From Paenibacillus timonensis (lineage in GTDB: Bacteria; Bacillota; Bacilli; Paenibacillales; Paenibacillaceae), in assembly GCF_009725205.1 (NCBI RefSeq), contig NZ_WNZY01000007.1, positions 186,001-250,000 of the forward strand: a DNA stretch of 64,000 nt, written 5' to 3'. The translations under genes and the position numbers were made by a program. Shown here in pieces: positions 51,421 to 60,338 of this stretch. A model generated the notes under the pieces. That model searched no databases and had not been told where the DNA came from. It saw only the letters and a list, made by a program, of their open reading frames with translations. Within the stretch, counting starts at the first letter, position 1. Every line of letters starts with the position of its first letter.

Positions 51421-54400
51421 ATGACAACAGCAGCGGAAGCAAAGAAGGTCCTTCAAGTGGGAGATTTGAGGTTTACTATATGGAATAGCGGCGATATGTT
51501 CGAAATGAAATATCGGGACCTGTTAATTAATCAATTGTTATCCGGCCCGGTGGAAGGCTCGCTGAACAATTTGTATTTACGGCTGCACCGACCGGAGGGT
51601 ATTCGGGCGGTTCCCATGCTTGGCATTCGCTCCAACAGCCGGTTGAGCTTCGGGACGGACGCTGCGGTTTGGAATGGCGAAGTTGAAGGGATTCGGTACG
51701 AGATCGTATTGAAGCTGGACTCTCGCGGCGCCTGGTTCTGGGACGTTCGGCTTGAGGGACAAACCTCGTTTGAGATCGACGTAGTCTATGGTCAAGATAT
51801 CGGGATTGCCGAACCCGGGGCCGTGCGCAGCAATGAAGCGTATTTGTCCCAATACCTCGACCATGTTGTGTTCGAGCATCCGCAGCGCGGGAAGACTATT
51901 TGCTCGCGCCAAAACCAGCCGCAACGCGGAAAGTTTCCGTACTTGCAACAAGGGGCGTTAACTGGCACAACCGGGTATTCCACTGACGGCTTCCAGTTTT
52001 TCGGGTTGTCCTACAAGGAAAGCGATCGACCTGAAGCGTTGGAGCGCAAGGATCTGGCGAACGAAATCTATCAATATGAATTTGCGTACGCAGCTCTTCA
52101 AACGAGCCGTCAGATTCTTGAAGGACAAGCGCGATTTGTCTTCTATGGGCTGGTGCGTGAGGATCATCCGGAGGCGGTTGAAGTGCTGGAATTCGAGGGG
52201 TTGATCGAGGAAGCCTGGCGCGACAATGATACCGTTGCGGTGACTGCAGCCGAGGCCGCAGTTCCTGTAACCCCGGCAACCGGGTTGGGAGAGCCGTTGT
52301 CGACCTTACCGATCGAAATCGCTGAAATCGAGGCGCGCTTCCCGCACCGTCATCATGAGGAATTTGAGGACGGACAATTGCTGTCATTTTTCACGGATAC
52401 GCATGAGCATGTCGTCTTGAAGGAGAAAGAGCTCCGGGTGGAGCGGCCGCACGGCATCATTCTGATGTCTGGGGGGAACGATCGGGTTGGCAGCGAAGTA
52501 CTTACGACGACTTCGTATATGTACGGCGTATTTAATTCGCAAATCGTGGTCGGCAATACCTCGTACCACAAGCTGGTTTCGAACGTCCGCAATGCGCTGA
52601 ACGTTTCCAAAGCGTCAGGACAGCGGCTCTATGTGGAAATGGACGGCGTTTACCGGCTGCTGACGATGCCTTCGATGTTTGAAATGGGCTTTAACTACGC
52701 GCGTTGGACGTACAAAACGGCGGACGATACGATTGTCGTAACGAATTATACGGCGTCGGAATCGCCGGAAATGGCCTTGAACATCGTATCTGCCTTAGGC
52801 AGAGCATACCGCTATCTGGTGACGAGTCAAATCGTCATGAATGATTTGGAGTTCCAACTGCCTTACATCATGGAGCGGAAGGAATCGGTGCTGATGTTCC
52901 GAGCCGATCGCGAAGCGCTGTCCGCTTCCGTATATCCGGACTTGACTTACTGGATGCACGTTACGGGAACGGACTATCAAGTGTATGATGAACGTCGGCT
53001 GGCTTCGGGAGCGGCGCCGGGTTGCTCCTCTCTGGTGGTGCTGGAAACGGAACCAAGCAGCGATTGGACACTAACGGTCCAAGGTTTGCTGCACGGCGGG
53101 GAACCGCAGCCGGTCATCCGCGAAATGCACGAAGAAACCGTTCGGTACCGGGCATTTTTGGGGCGAGTCATGAATGGTTTTCGGTTATCGCTGGAGGGAT
53201 CGGCCCCAGCGGCAAAAGAAATGCAGAAGCTGAATGCGCTGGCCTGGTGGTATACGCACAATATGTTGGTTCACTTCTCGGTACCTCACGGGCTGGAGCA
53301 GTACGGCGGGGCGGCTTGGGGGACCCGCGACGTCTGCCAGGGACCGGCGGAATATTTTTTGGCAACGCAAAAATACGGGGTGGTCAAAGACATCCTGAAA
53401 ACGGTATATGCCCATCAATATGAGGAAGGCGGAAACTGGCCGCAATGGTTTATGTTTGACCGTTACGCCCGGATCCAGCAGGAGGAGAGCCATGGCGACA
53501 TTATTGTCTGGCCGCTGAAAGTGCTGGGCGATTACTTGACGGCCACCGGGGACTTCGGGTTGCTGGACGAAGAGGTACCGTATACGGAAAAAGGAAGCTT
53601 TGAGCCGTCTGCCAAACCAGCGACGATCCGCGAACATGCGAAGAAGGAAATCGACTACATCCGCGGGCATTTCTTGCACGACACGTATTTGTCTTCTTAT
53701 GGTGACGGCGATTGGGACGATACGCTTCAACCGGCGAATGCCCAGCTCAAACGCTACATGAGCAGCAGTTGGACGGTGGCGTTAACGTATCAGGCGTTTC
53801 GCCAGCTGGCAGAGGCGTTGCCGGAGGAGGAACGGGGGTGGATAGATGAGCTTGCCGGATTAGCGGAAGGCATCAAGCGCGATTTTACCCAATTCATGTT
53901 AGACACCGATGTCATTCCCGGCTTTATATACATGGAACAACCGGGGCAAGCCGAGCGGATGCTCCATCCTGCGGATACGAAAACGGGGATCCACTACCGG
54001 CTGCTGCCGATGACTCGCAGCATGATCGCCGAGCTGTTGACCGCCGAACAGGCGGAAGCGCACTATGCCTTGATTAAGGAGAAACTGTCCTATCCAGACG
54101 GCGTTCGCTTGATGGATCGGCCGGCTAAATACCAGGGCGGCGTCAGCACTCACTTCAAGCGGGCGGAGCAAGCGTCCAACTTCGGGCGCGAGATCGGACT
54201 GCAATACGTCCATGCTCATATCCGCTTCATCGAAGCGATGACTAAACTGGGCAAGGCCGAGGAGGCCTGGAACGGGCTGCATAAGATTAACCCGGTCGGG
54301 CTGAAGGACGTCGTGCCCAATGCCGAGCTGCGGCAAAGCAATGTGTATTTCAGTAGTTCGGACGGCAAATTCTCTACCCGTTACGAGGCGGAGGAACGGT

Positions 54401-54771
54401 TTGATGAGCTGCGCGGCGGGGACGTGCCGGTGAAAGGCGGCTGGCGCATTTATTCCAGCGGCCCCGGAATCTATATGAACCAACTGATCTCTAACTGTTT
54501 GGGCATCCGCCAGCAGGGAGAGGATTTGCTCCTCGATCCTGTGCTGCCCCTGCATTTGGACGGGCTACGGTTCGACTACGCCTGGATGGACACCCCGACA
54601 ACCTTCGTTTACCGAATGGACGGTCAGGGTCGCCGGGTACGGATCAACGGCAGCGAGATCCCGGTCCGGGAGAATTCCGGATATTACCGCTGCGGCGGCG
54701 TACGGATCAGCCGGCAGGAATTTACGGCGCATGGGTCGAATGATCATAACGTCGTTGAAATATTTATGTAG
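51421..54771 (+). CDS. GH94 glycoside phosphorylase, probable 1,2-beta-oligoglucan phosphorylase
   Basis: A 1116-residue intracellular phosphorylase. N-terminal beta-sandwich regions span to about 590. A helical linker leads to an (alpha/alpha)6 barrel (about 600-1040) with WGTRDVCQGPAEYFLATQKY and the general-acid motif GDGDWDDTLQP (761-771, acid D766 by analogy). The C-terminal beta domain ends the protein. About 1100 residues and DWDDTLQ, rather than the DWNDG of cellobiose phosphorylases, fit the characterised 1,2-beta-oligoglucan phosphorylases. These convert beta-1,2-gluco-oligomers plus phosphate to glucose-1-phosphate. ATG follows AAAGGAGTG, 28 bp after the GH3 gene. Other GH94 specificities (laminaribiose, cellodextrin) cannot be excluded. 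Confidence 0.85.
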   Translation: MTTAAEAKKVLQVGDLRFTIWNSGDMFEMKYRDLLINQLLSGPVEGSLNNLYLRLHRPEGIRAVPMLGIRSNSRLSFGTDAAVWNGEVEGIRYEIVLKLDSRGAWFWDVRLEGQTSFEIDVVYGQDIGIAEPGAVRSNEAYLSQYLDHVVFEHPQRGKTICSRQNQPQRGKFPYLQQGALTGTTGYSTDGFQFFGLSYKESDRPEALERKDLANEIYQYEFAYAALQTSRQILEGQARFVFYGLVREDHPEAVEVLEFEGLIEEAWRDNDTVAVTAAEAAVPVTPATGLGEPLSTLPIEIAEIEARFPHRHHEEFEDGQLLSFFTDTHEHVVLKEKELRVERPHGIILMSGGNDRVGSEVLTTTSYMYGVFNSQIVVGNTSYHKLVSNVRNALNVSKASGQRLYVEMDGVYRLLTMPSMFEMGFNYARWTYKTADDTIVVTNYTASESPEMALNIVSALGRAYRYLVTSQIVMNDLEFQLPYIMERKESVLMFRADREALSASVYPDLTYWMHVTGTDYQVYDERRLASGAAPGCSSLVVLETEPSSDWTLTVQGLLHGGEPQPVIREMHEETVRYRAFLGRVMNGFRLSLEGSAPAAKEMQKLNALAWWYTHNMLVHFSVPHGLEQYGGAAWGTRDVCQGPAEYFLATQKYGVVKDILKTVYAHQYEEGGNWPQWFMFDRYARIQQEESHGDIIVWPLKVLGDYLTATGDFGLLDEEVPYTEKGSFEPSAKPATIREHAKKEIDYIRGHFLHDTYLSSYGDGDWDDTLQPANAQLKRYMSSSWTVALTYQAFRQLAEALPEEERGWIDELAGLAEGIKRDFTQFMLDTDVIPGFIYMEQPGQAERMLHPADTKTGIHYRLLPMTRSMIAELLTAEQAEAHYALIKEKLSYPDGVRLMDRPAKYQGGVSTHFKRAEQASNFGREIGLQYVHAHIRFIEAMTKLGKAEEAWNGLHKINPVGLKDVVPNAELRQSNVYFSSSDGKFSTRYEAEERFDELRGGDVPVKGGWRIYSSGPGIYMNQLISNCLGIRQQGEDLLLDPVLPLHLDGLRFDYAWMDTPTTFVYRMDGQGRRVRINGSEIPVRENSGYYRCGGVRISRQEFTAHGSNDHNVVEIFM

Positions 54772-54774
54772 GCT

Positions 54775-55027
54775 GAAATCAAGATTCGATGCTGAACCTG
54801 TATTTAGGAATCCCTTCGTGATGGGAAGGCAACTTTTTGAACTACCGATAAGATGAAGTTCAAAAAGTGGGGTTACCAGCACCGAGAAGGTTGGATGAAG
54901 CATAGGGAAGGAGTAGCGGAGCGTAGGCAAAACCTACGTGAGCAACGGAGTTCCCGGCTGAATTCAAGATTCGATGCCGAACTTGCATCTAGGAATCCCT
55001 TCGTGATGGGAAGACAACTTTTTGAAC
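54775..55027. repeat. foldback repeat array 2 (partial + complete unit)
   Basis: A right-hand part (54775-54842) is followed by a complete unit 54858-55027 with ends GTTCAAAAAGT / ACTTTTTGAAC and central hairpin GTAGG-caaaa-CCTAC. The period between equivalent positions (AAGATTCGATG at 54781 and 54965) is 184 bp, as in the array at 10.8 kb. It begins four bases after the phosphorylase stop and ends just before the ribosome site of the LacI gene. Confidence 0.9.
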
Positions 55028-55049
55028 TACCGATAAGGGGAGTAATTTT

Positions 55050-56015
55050 GTGGTAAGCATTAAGGATATTGCCAAACAAGCCGGAGTCTCCATCTCCACG
55101 GTTTCCTACGCGTTGAATGGGAGTCCGAAAATCACCGACGAGACGAGCGCAAAAATTCTGGCGATCGCAGAACAACTGAATTATGTGCCCAATGCTGCCG
55201 CACGCTCCTTAAAAACCCGGGAGTCGAAAATCATCGGCGTGTATTTGACTGACTTCAGCGGCGCTTTTTATGGTGACCTACTGCAAGGCGTCAAAGAAGT
55301 GCTCAACCAGAAGGGGTACGACATGGTCGTTTGTAGCGGCAAGCAATCCCATCGTCTGTTGCCGGAGCGCATGGTGGACGGGGCGATTATTTTGGATGCG
55401 ACGTTCTCCAGCCAGGAATTGCTCAAATACGCCGATCTCGGGCATAAAATCGTGGTGCTCGACCGCGAGCTCGGCCACCCGAACATCAATCAGATCCTGT
55501 TGGACAACAAGGCGGGAGCCGCCTTGGCGATCGAGCACCTGATCGAACAAGGGCACCGAAAGCTCTACATCGTTACCGGACCCAAGGACTCGTATGACTC
55601 CAAACAGCGGTTGAAAGCGGCGGAACAGACGGTTGCCCGTTTTGACGGGGTGGAGTTGACCGAAATCGAAGGGAACTTCAACAAGGATGCAGGGGAACAG
55701 GCGGCCGAGCGGATCCTTCGGGAGTATGCGTCACCGGTGGCCGTATTTTGCCTGAACGACGAGATGGCGATTGGCCTCTGCAATGCGGTGAAACGTACCA
55801 ATTATGTCATCGGGAGAGATATCCACGTCATCGGTTTCGATAACATCGAGTTGGCCGAATATACAGTGCCGCGCCTGGCGACGATCGATTATTCCAAGCG
55901 AAAGTGGGGGGCGTTGGCCTCCGAGCAACTGTTGAAGGTGCTGGCCGGCGAACCGGTCGAGCACGAGCGGGTTTATGTGACGCTGGTCCAAGGCGATTCG
56001 GTGGGCGAGGCTTAG
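55050..56015 (+). CDS. LacI-family transcription regulator of the beta-glucan regulon
   Basis: A 321-residue LacI/GalR repressor. The HTH spans 1-22: SIKDIAKQAGVSISTVSYAL; the hinge is NAAARSLKTRES; the periplasmic-binding-like domain is at about 60-320 with FCLNDEMAIGLCNA. It very likely binds the four GAAACGTTTC sites between the two divergent operons, which are of the classic LacI/CcpA half-site type. Start GTG is preceded by AAGGGGAG, immediately beyond the repeat array. Transcription may be read-through from the phosphorylase operon or start in the array. Confidence 0.92.
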   Translation: MVSIKDIAKQAGVSISTVSYALNGSPKITDETSAKILAIAEQLNYVPNAAARSLKTRESKIIGVYLTDFSGAFYGDLLQGVKEVLNQKGYDMVVCSGKQSHRLLPERMVDGAIILDATFSSQELLKYADLGHKIVVLDRELGHPNINQILLDNKAGAALAIEHLIEQGHRKLYIVTGPKDSYDSKQRLKAAEQTVARFDGVELTEIEGNFNKDAGEQAAERILREYASPVAVFCLNDEMAIGLCNAVKRTNYVIGRDIHVIGFDNIELAEYTVPRLATIDYSKRKWGALASEQLLKVLAGEPVEHERVYVTLVQGDSVGEA

Positions 56016-56037
56016 GTTGCGAGAGTTTTTCAAGGGA

Positions 56038-56237
56038 AATAGCGGTCTAAAATACCCTTATTTCCGCATAAGTGGATTATGACCTGACCCATAGCGGTAA
56101 AAAATGGCCTTATTTTGCGAAAGTAGCCCAAAATTGCCGCTTCAGTACCCGATTTGAAGGAAATAAGACCCTAAAATGGCCTTATTTCCTCGAGAAGGGG
56201 CGTAAAGTGAAAAATAAGGCCCCAAAGTACCGCTATT
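56038..56237. repeat. four intergenic 28-bp motifs of AATAGCGG-N12-CCTTATTT type
   Basis: Copies start at 56038 and 56090 (52 bp apart), 56162 (AATAAGACCCTAAAATGGCC form), and 56212-56237 on the minus strand. A diverged copy may lie near 56132. They resemble the motif set at 11664-11850 in the TA(A/G)CGG ... CCTTATT frame. Confidence 0.65.
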
Positions 56238-56248
56238 GGGGTGAGAAT

Positions 56249-56282
56249 AAAGAAGCCGCTGAAATATTCAGCGGCTTCTTTG
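56249..56282. terminator. bidirectional terminator
   Basis: Perfect 14-bp stem AAGAAGCCGCTGAA / TTCAGCGGCTTCTT, loop ATA, between convergent genes. Confidence 0.9.
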
Positions 56283-56295
56283 CGTACGATTTCGG

Positions 56296-57393
56296 TTAGG
56301 CTCTCGACCGCACTTCCTGGCGCATGAACAGGACGTAGGACAGGCCAAAGCAGATCATCGTGGCGGCGAGCAGTCCGGTCAGCTGCGGCCAGATCAGAAG
56401 CAGGCTTTGGCCCAGCGATAAAGGGCTGGCGATTGCACCCACGAGCTGGTCCATTGTCAGCGGCCCCAATGCGCGGACTCCGGGGGAAAGCATCGTCGAG
56501 ATCGTCTCCGAGAACAGCTCCGTCGGAGACAGGCGGTTCAGCGTCAGCACGAGGTTCATTTGCCGCAGCTGCGCATCCGGCGTCGCCATCTGGGAGACGG
56601 CCGTCGCGCTGTCGATCATGTTGATGATCATGCTGTAGAAGATCGTAAAGAACAGCCAAATGGCGATGGACGACAGCGCCGACGTCGCTGCCTGCCGGAA
56701 GCGGATCGAGAACAGGATCGACAGGCATAACCAGAAGCCGATGTATACCACCGCTATCAGCAAAAAGATGAAGATGCGGGCAAACTCCTCCGGCGTTGGC
56801 GGGTAGCCGATCGTAAACAAGCCAAGCCCCATCACGAGCAGGCCCAGTGAAAACACGACGACGGCGATCATCGCCAAAGCCGAGACGAACTTGGCTTTCA
56901 GAAAATCGTCGCGGTAAATCGGCTGCGACAGAAGGCGGCCTAACGTCCCTTTGTTCCGTTCGGAGTTGACGGCGTCGAAGCCGAGCGTGATGCCGATCAG
57001 CGGTCCTAGCCAGGACAGGAATGTAGAGAAGGAGGGTACCGCCAGCGCCGAGCTGGTTAGAGTATACATTTTCAAGAACAGGAACGTATCTCCCGCCCCG
57101 CCGTCAGCCGCGCTGCCGCCCGATCGAATGGCCGTGACGGCCGAATAAATCGAGCCAATACAAGCCAGCACGATAATGCCCATCAGGATCCCGAACCGCC
57201 AACTGCTCAGATGATCGCCGATTTCCTTCTGCACCATGACCCAAAAGGAGGAAAACGAGCGTTCCCGGGGCGGATCAGCTTCGCCGGCGGGACGCAGTTC
57301 CGCCCACTGTCTTCTTGCGCGCTCCCGCCATTCGTTCAGGCGCAGCAGTTCCTTCGGCGAACGGCCGTCGGCCGCTTTGTTTGGCTGCATCAT
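56296..57393 (-). CDS. ABC-2 type transporter permease
   Basis: A 365-residue permease. An N-terminal cytoplasmic stretch (about 1-55, charged) precedes six helices. There is a large outer loop between helix 1 ([20 protein letters not shown], about 85-104) and helix 2. The segment [20 protein letters not shown] (about 160-180) is the usual ABC-2 motif of exporters related to NosY/NatB. The substrate is unknown. It overlaps the ATPase gene by four bases. No accessory other than the NEW3 protein is linked. Confidence 0.9.
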   Translation of the reverse strand: MMQPNKAADGRSPKELLRLNEWRERARRQWAELRPAGEADPPRERSFSSFWVMVQKEIGDHLSSWRFGILMGIIVLACIGSIYSAVTAIRSGGSAADGGAGDTFLFLKMYTLTSSALAVPSFSTFLSWLGPLIGITLGFDAVNSERNKGTLGRLLSQPIYRDDFLKAKFVSALAMIAVVVFSLGLLVMGLGLFTIGYPPTPEEFARIFIFLLIAVVYIGFWLCLSILFSIRFRQAATSALSSIAIWLFFTIFYSMIINMIDSATAVSQMATPDAQLRQMNLVLTLNRLSPTELFSETISTMLSPGVRALGPLTMDQLVGAIASPLSLGQSLLLIWPQLTGLLAATMICFGLSYVLFMRQEVRSRA

Positions 57394-58409
57394 TGCTCAC
57401 CCCTTCTTTCGAAATAACGATGATAGATATCGTCAAGCCCGTACTCCTTCCGGCGGATGTACACAAGCTCCGCGTCCCCGTGAATGACGGCATCGGCAAT
57501 TTGGGCGGTCAGGTCGCGCTCGCATACCACGGTTGCGGTCACGCCCCGCTCAAGCTCGTCGTCGCCTTGAACCGGGTAGCGGATGCCGCGGACGCCTTCC
57601 AAACCGGCGATGTGCAGGGCCAACTCCTCCGTCCAGCCTTTGGCGCCAACCTCGACGTAGACGTTGCCGTCCGCGTCCAACTGCTTGGATAAGGAGCGGA
57701 TGTCGCCGGCGGCGATCAGACGGCCTTCGACGAACAAACCGACGCGGTCGCAAATTTGCTGGACCTGATGCAGGTGGTGCGAGGATAGCAGTACCGTCAA
57801 TTTCTCGTCGCGGCTCAGCGAGGAGATGAGGGCGAGCAGCTCCCGTACCCCTTCGGGGTCGATCCCGAGCGTAGGCTCGTCGAGAATGATGACCTCCGGG
57901 TTTTTGATGAGCACGTCGGCCAGACCCAGACGCTGCCGCATCCCGCGGGAGAACGCCCCGACCTTTTTGTCGGCGTTGTCCGCAAGTCCGGTTTTTTCTA
58001 GAAGGGCTTTGGCGCGCTGGAGGGCCTCTTGCTCCGATACGCCGTTGAGCCGTGCCGTGTACATGAGATTATCCAGTGCCGTCCGATCCTCATAGAACCC
58101 GACGTCATCAGGCAGATAACCAACCTTCCGCTTAACCTTAAGCGCCTCGCGCGTCGGATCGAATCCGCAGATCCGTGCATGCCCCGAGGTCGGTTCGGTC
58201 AGCCCGAGCATCATCAGGATCGTTGTGGTTTTCCCTGCGCCGTTGGGACCAAGCAATCCGAAAATCTCCCCGCGAGCGATGCTCAAATTCAGATGATCGA
58301 CAGCTGTGGCCTCGCCGTATTTCTTGGTCAACTGCACCAGCTCGACGACCGGATGTTCGCCGTTGGCCGATGGGGTGGGTGTCATACGTATACCGGTCTC
58401 AGTAACCAT
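57390..58409 (-). CDS. ABC exporter ATPase
   Basis: A 339-residue ATPase of the CcmA/NatA type. Walker [20 protein letters not shown] (about 53-71), Q-loop [17 protein letters not shown], signature [16 protein letters not shown], Walker [16 protein letters not shown], and a switch His in [10 protein letters not shown]. The C-terminal 90 residues form an extra domain as in DrrA-like ATPases. ATG follows GGGAGAAG. It is translationally coupled to the permease and follows the NEW3 gene by three bases. Confidence 0.93.
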   Translation of the reverse strand: MVTETGIRMTPTPSANGEHPVVELVQLTKKYGEATAVDHLNLSIARGEIFGLLGPNGAGKTTTILMMLGLTEPTSGHARICGFDPTREALKVKRKVGYLPDDVGFYEDRTALDNLMYTARLNGVSEQEALQRAKALLEKTGLADNADKKVGAFSRGMRQRLGLADVLIKNPEVIILDEPTLGIDPEGVRELLALISSLSRDEKLTVLLSSHHLHQVQQICDRVGLFVEGRLIAAGDIRSLSKQLDADGNVYVEVGAKGWTEELALHIAGLEGVRGIRYPVQGDDELERGVTATVVCERDLTAQIADAVIHGDAELVYIRRKEYGLDDIYHRYFERRGEQ

Positions 58410-58412
58410 GGA

Positions 58413-59570
58413 TTATCTTCTCCCGTATTTCCGGAACAGGTAATAGATGCCGCCACAAACCGCCAGTATGATGAGAACCCCCACCCATCCCCATAATACG
58501 GACGATTTCACGGTCACCCGCAGATCGGCGTTCGCGCTTTTGTTCGCGGAGGAGGCGGTCAGACTGACCACGTAATCCCCGGGGAGCGATTTCTTGCTCG
58601 ACTTGATCGTGGCCTGAACCTGCTTGCTCTCGCCCGGCGCGATCGATGTGATCGACGAAGGCTCGAAGGACACTTCCCAATCCGTCGGCGCGGACGAAGA
58701 GAAGGAGAGATCCTGCAGCTCGGCGGAACCGGTATTTTGGACCACGAAGGTCAGCTTGCGTTCGGAACCCGCCCCCACGTCAGTGCTAAGCCGATCATCC
58801 GTCGTGGAAAATTTCATATCGTACGTTCCCGTCACGACCGCTTCAATCTTGGCGTTGGCGGTTGAATCGCCGCTTGTAGCTGCAATCGGGATTTCGTACT
58901 TGCCGGCTTTGATTTGTTCAGGCGGCTTCACCTCAATCGTAATCGTCTTCTCGGCATTGGGTTCGACTTCGACCGAAGTTACGCTGTTGCCGTCGGCTTT
59001 AAAGCGGACGTCCCAGCCTTGCTCGGCTTGTGCGCTGAAGGCATAGGTCTGTTTTTGCGTCGTCCGGTTGCGCAGCACCGCGCTGTACGTGAAAGTGGAG
59101 TCGGAATGGCCTTCCATATTAGCCTGGTCCAAGGTTAACTCGGTTTTGAAGGTGCCCTGCTCCGAAACGTTGACGACGAGCGGCAATGTGACATCGTCCG
59201 CTTTGAGATTGAATACGTACCGGCCTTTGTTGACTTGCAGCGGTACGTCGAGGTCGAGGTTGAAGGTTTGGGTCTCTCCGGCCTTTACCGCCAGGCGCGA
59301 GACCTCGCGGCCGCCCGCGGTCAATTCGTATTTCCAGTCCTTGCTTTGCGAATCTAAAGAGAGGTTGGCCGATGCCGTGCTTCCGCCATGATTGACGAGA
59401 TCGATCGTATACGATACGGATTCGCCCGGCGCTGCGGACCACTCTAAGTAAGGTGAGTAAAGTTCCAACGAACCGGCTGCCGAGGCTCTGCCAACCCCGG
59501 ATAGAGCACCGCCTACGGCCGTAATCACAATGAGCAGCAGGAACGCTGCTTTTCGAAAGGTTTGAAGCAT
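58413..59570 (-). CDS. NEW3-domain cell-surface protein
   Basis: A 385-residue secreted, membrane-anchored protein. The signal peptide spans about 1-31 (AAFLLLIVITAVGGALSG ... ASAA), three Ig-like NEW3-type repeats cover about 35-345 (each with the pattern GE-TQTFNLDLDVP / EKTITIEVKPPEQIKAGKY / GESKQVQATIKSS), and a C-terminal helix (VLWGWVGVLIILAVCGGIYY) is followed by RKYGRR. First gene of the exporter operon, so it may be a surface partner or a substrate-capturing component. ATG follows AGGGGG. Divergent from the ECF sigma gene. Confidence 0.88.
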   Translation of the reverse strand: MLQTFRKAAFLLLIVITAVGGALSGVGRASAAGSLELYSPYLEWSAAPGESVSYTIDLVNHGGSTASANLSLDSQSKDWKYELTAGGREVSRLAVKAGETQTFNLDLDVPLQVNKGRYVFNLKADDVTLPLVVNVSEQGTFKTELTLDQANMEGHSDSTFTYSAVLRNRTTQKQTYAFSAQAEQGWDVRFKADGNSVTSVEVEPNAEKTITIEVKPPEQIKAGKYEIPIAATSGDSTANAKIEAVVTGTYDMKFSTTDDRLSTDVGAGSERKLTFVVQNTGSAELQDLSFSSSAPTDWEVSFEPSSITSIAPGESKQVQATIKSSKKSLPGDYVVSLTASSANKSANADLRVTVKSSVLWGWVGVLIILAVCGGIYYLFRKYGRR

Positions 59571-59592
59571 CTCTTGTACCCCCTATGAAATA

Positions 59593-59606
59593 TTGATGTT
59601 CATCAA
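59593..59606. promoter_or_regulatory. inverted repeat between the NEW3 operon and the ECF sigma gene
   Basis: TTGATG TT CATCAA, a perfect 6-2-6 palindrome, 23 bp upstream of the NEW3 start. Possible operator in the divergent region. Confidence 0.4.
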
Positions 59607-59729
59607 GGGTACGCACGAAACAACGCCTTGGATTTATTCCGAGCAAAAAAAAAATTGGGGTTTTCAAGCGAAACCATTTTTGGTAAAACGGGAGGTAAGA
59701 AGAGGAGAAATTTTGCGGGAGGGACAAAC

Positions 59730-60338
59730 ATGGACCTGCAAAATGAAGAGATGACCTGGCGTCTGCGCGAAATGTGCGAAGGTTCGGTGTCGGCATTTGA
59801 TGCGTTTTACGCCTGTTATTCTCCTTTTGTCATGCAGGTGGCCGGCCGTCTGGTTGGGGAGCGGATGGAGGCCGAAGATATTTGCCATGAGGTGTTTCTG
59901 GAGGTGCTGCGACGCGGACAGGACTATGATCCGTCACGCGGTTCGATCAAGGCCTGGCTGGCGGTCATGACCCGTAGCCGCAGCCTAGACCGCTTGCGGC
60001 GTAAAGCGCGGCTGGAGTATCCAGGCGACGAGGCCCTGCTCCGGGATGCGGTGGACGAAGACGGCTCCGGCGAGAGCGAAGCCTTGTCGCGACTGGAGCG
60101 GGAGGCGCTCCGCACGGCGATTTACACCCTGCCGGAACCGCAGAAGAGGGCGATCGTGGGTTCCTATTTCGCCCTGCAGACCCAGCGCGAGATGGCGGAG
60201 GCCTGGAGCGTGCCAATCGGTACCGTGAAGTCCTGGGTGCGATATGGCCTGAATCATTTGCGCAAGCAGTTGGAGAAGCAGGGTTGGGGAGAATCGCTGG
60301 AAGGAGGGAACGAGCATGAACGGGCAAACCGGCGATAA
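59730..60338 (+). CDS. ECF RNA polymerase sigma factor
   Basis: A 202-residue group 4 sigma factor. Region 2 (about 20-90) contains AEDICHEVFLEVLRRGQDYD and KAWLAVMTRSRSLDRLRRKA; region 4 (about 125-185) contains LPEPQKRAIVGSYFALQTQR and SVPIGTVKSWVRYGLNHLRK. It is of the SigK/RskA-associated type. ATG follows GGGAGGG. It is encoded with its anti-sigma factor (23-bp overlap). Targets are probably its own promoter and perhaps the divergent exporter operon. Confidence 0.93.
   Translation: MDLQNEEMTWRLREMCEGSVSAFDAFYACYSPFVMQVAGRLVGERMEAEDICHEVFLEVLRRGQDYDPSRGSIKAWLAVMTRSRSLDRLRRKARLEYPGDEALLRDAVDEDGSGESEALSRLEREALRTAIYTLPEPQKRAIVGSYFALQTQREMAEAWSVPIGTVKSWVRYGLNHLRKQLEKQGWGESLEGGNEHERANRR

Noticed and set aside
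54565..55175. Minus-strand frames containing SSKSCLPITKGFL
   Set aside because: Both copies are translations of the foldback repeat (the segment with ACTTTTTGAAC and CCCTTCGTGAT) and have no ribosome site.
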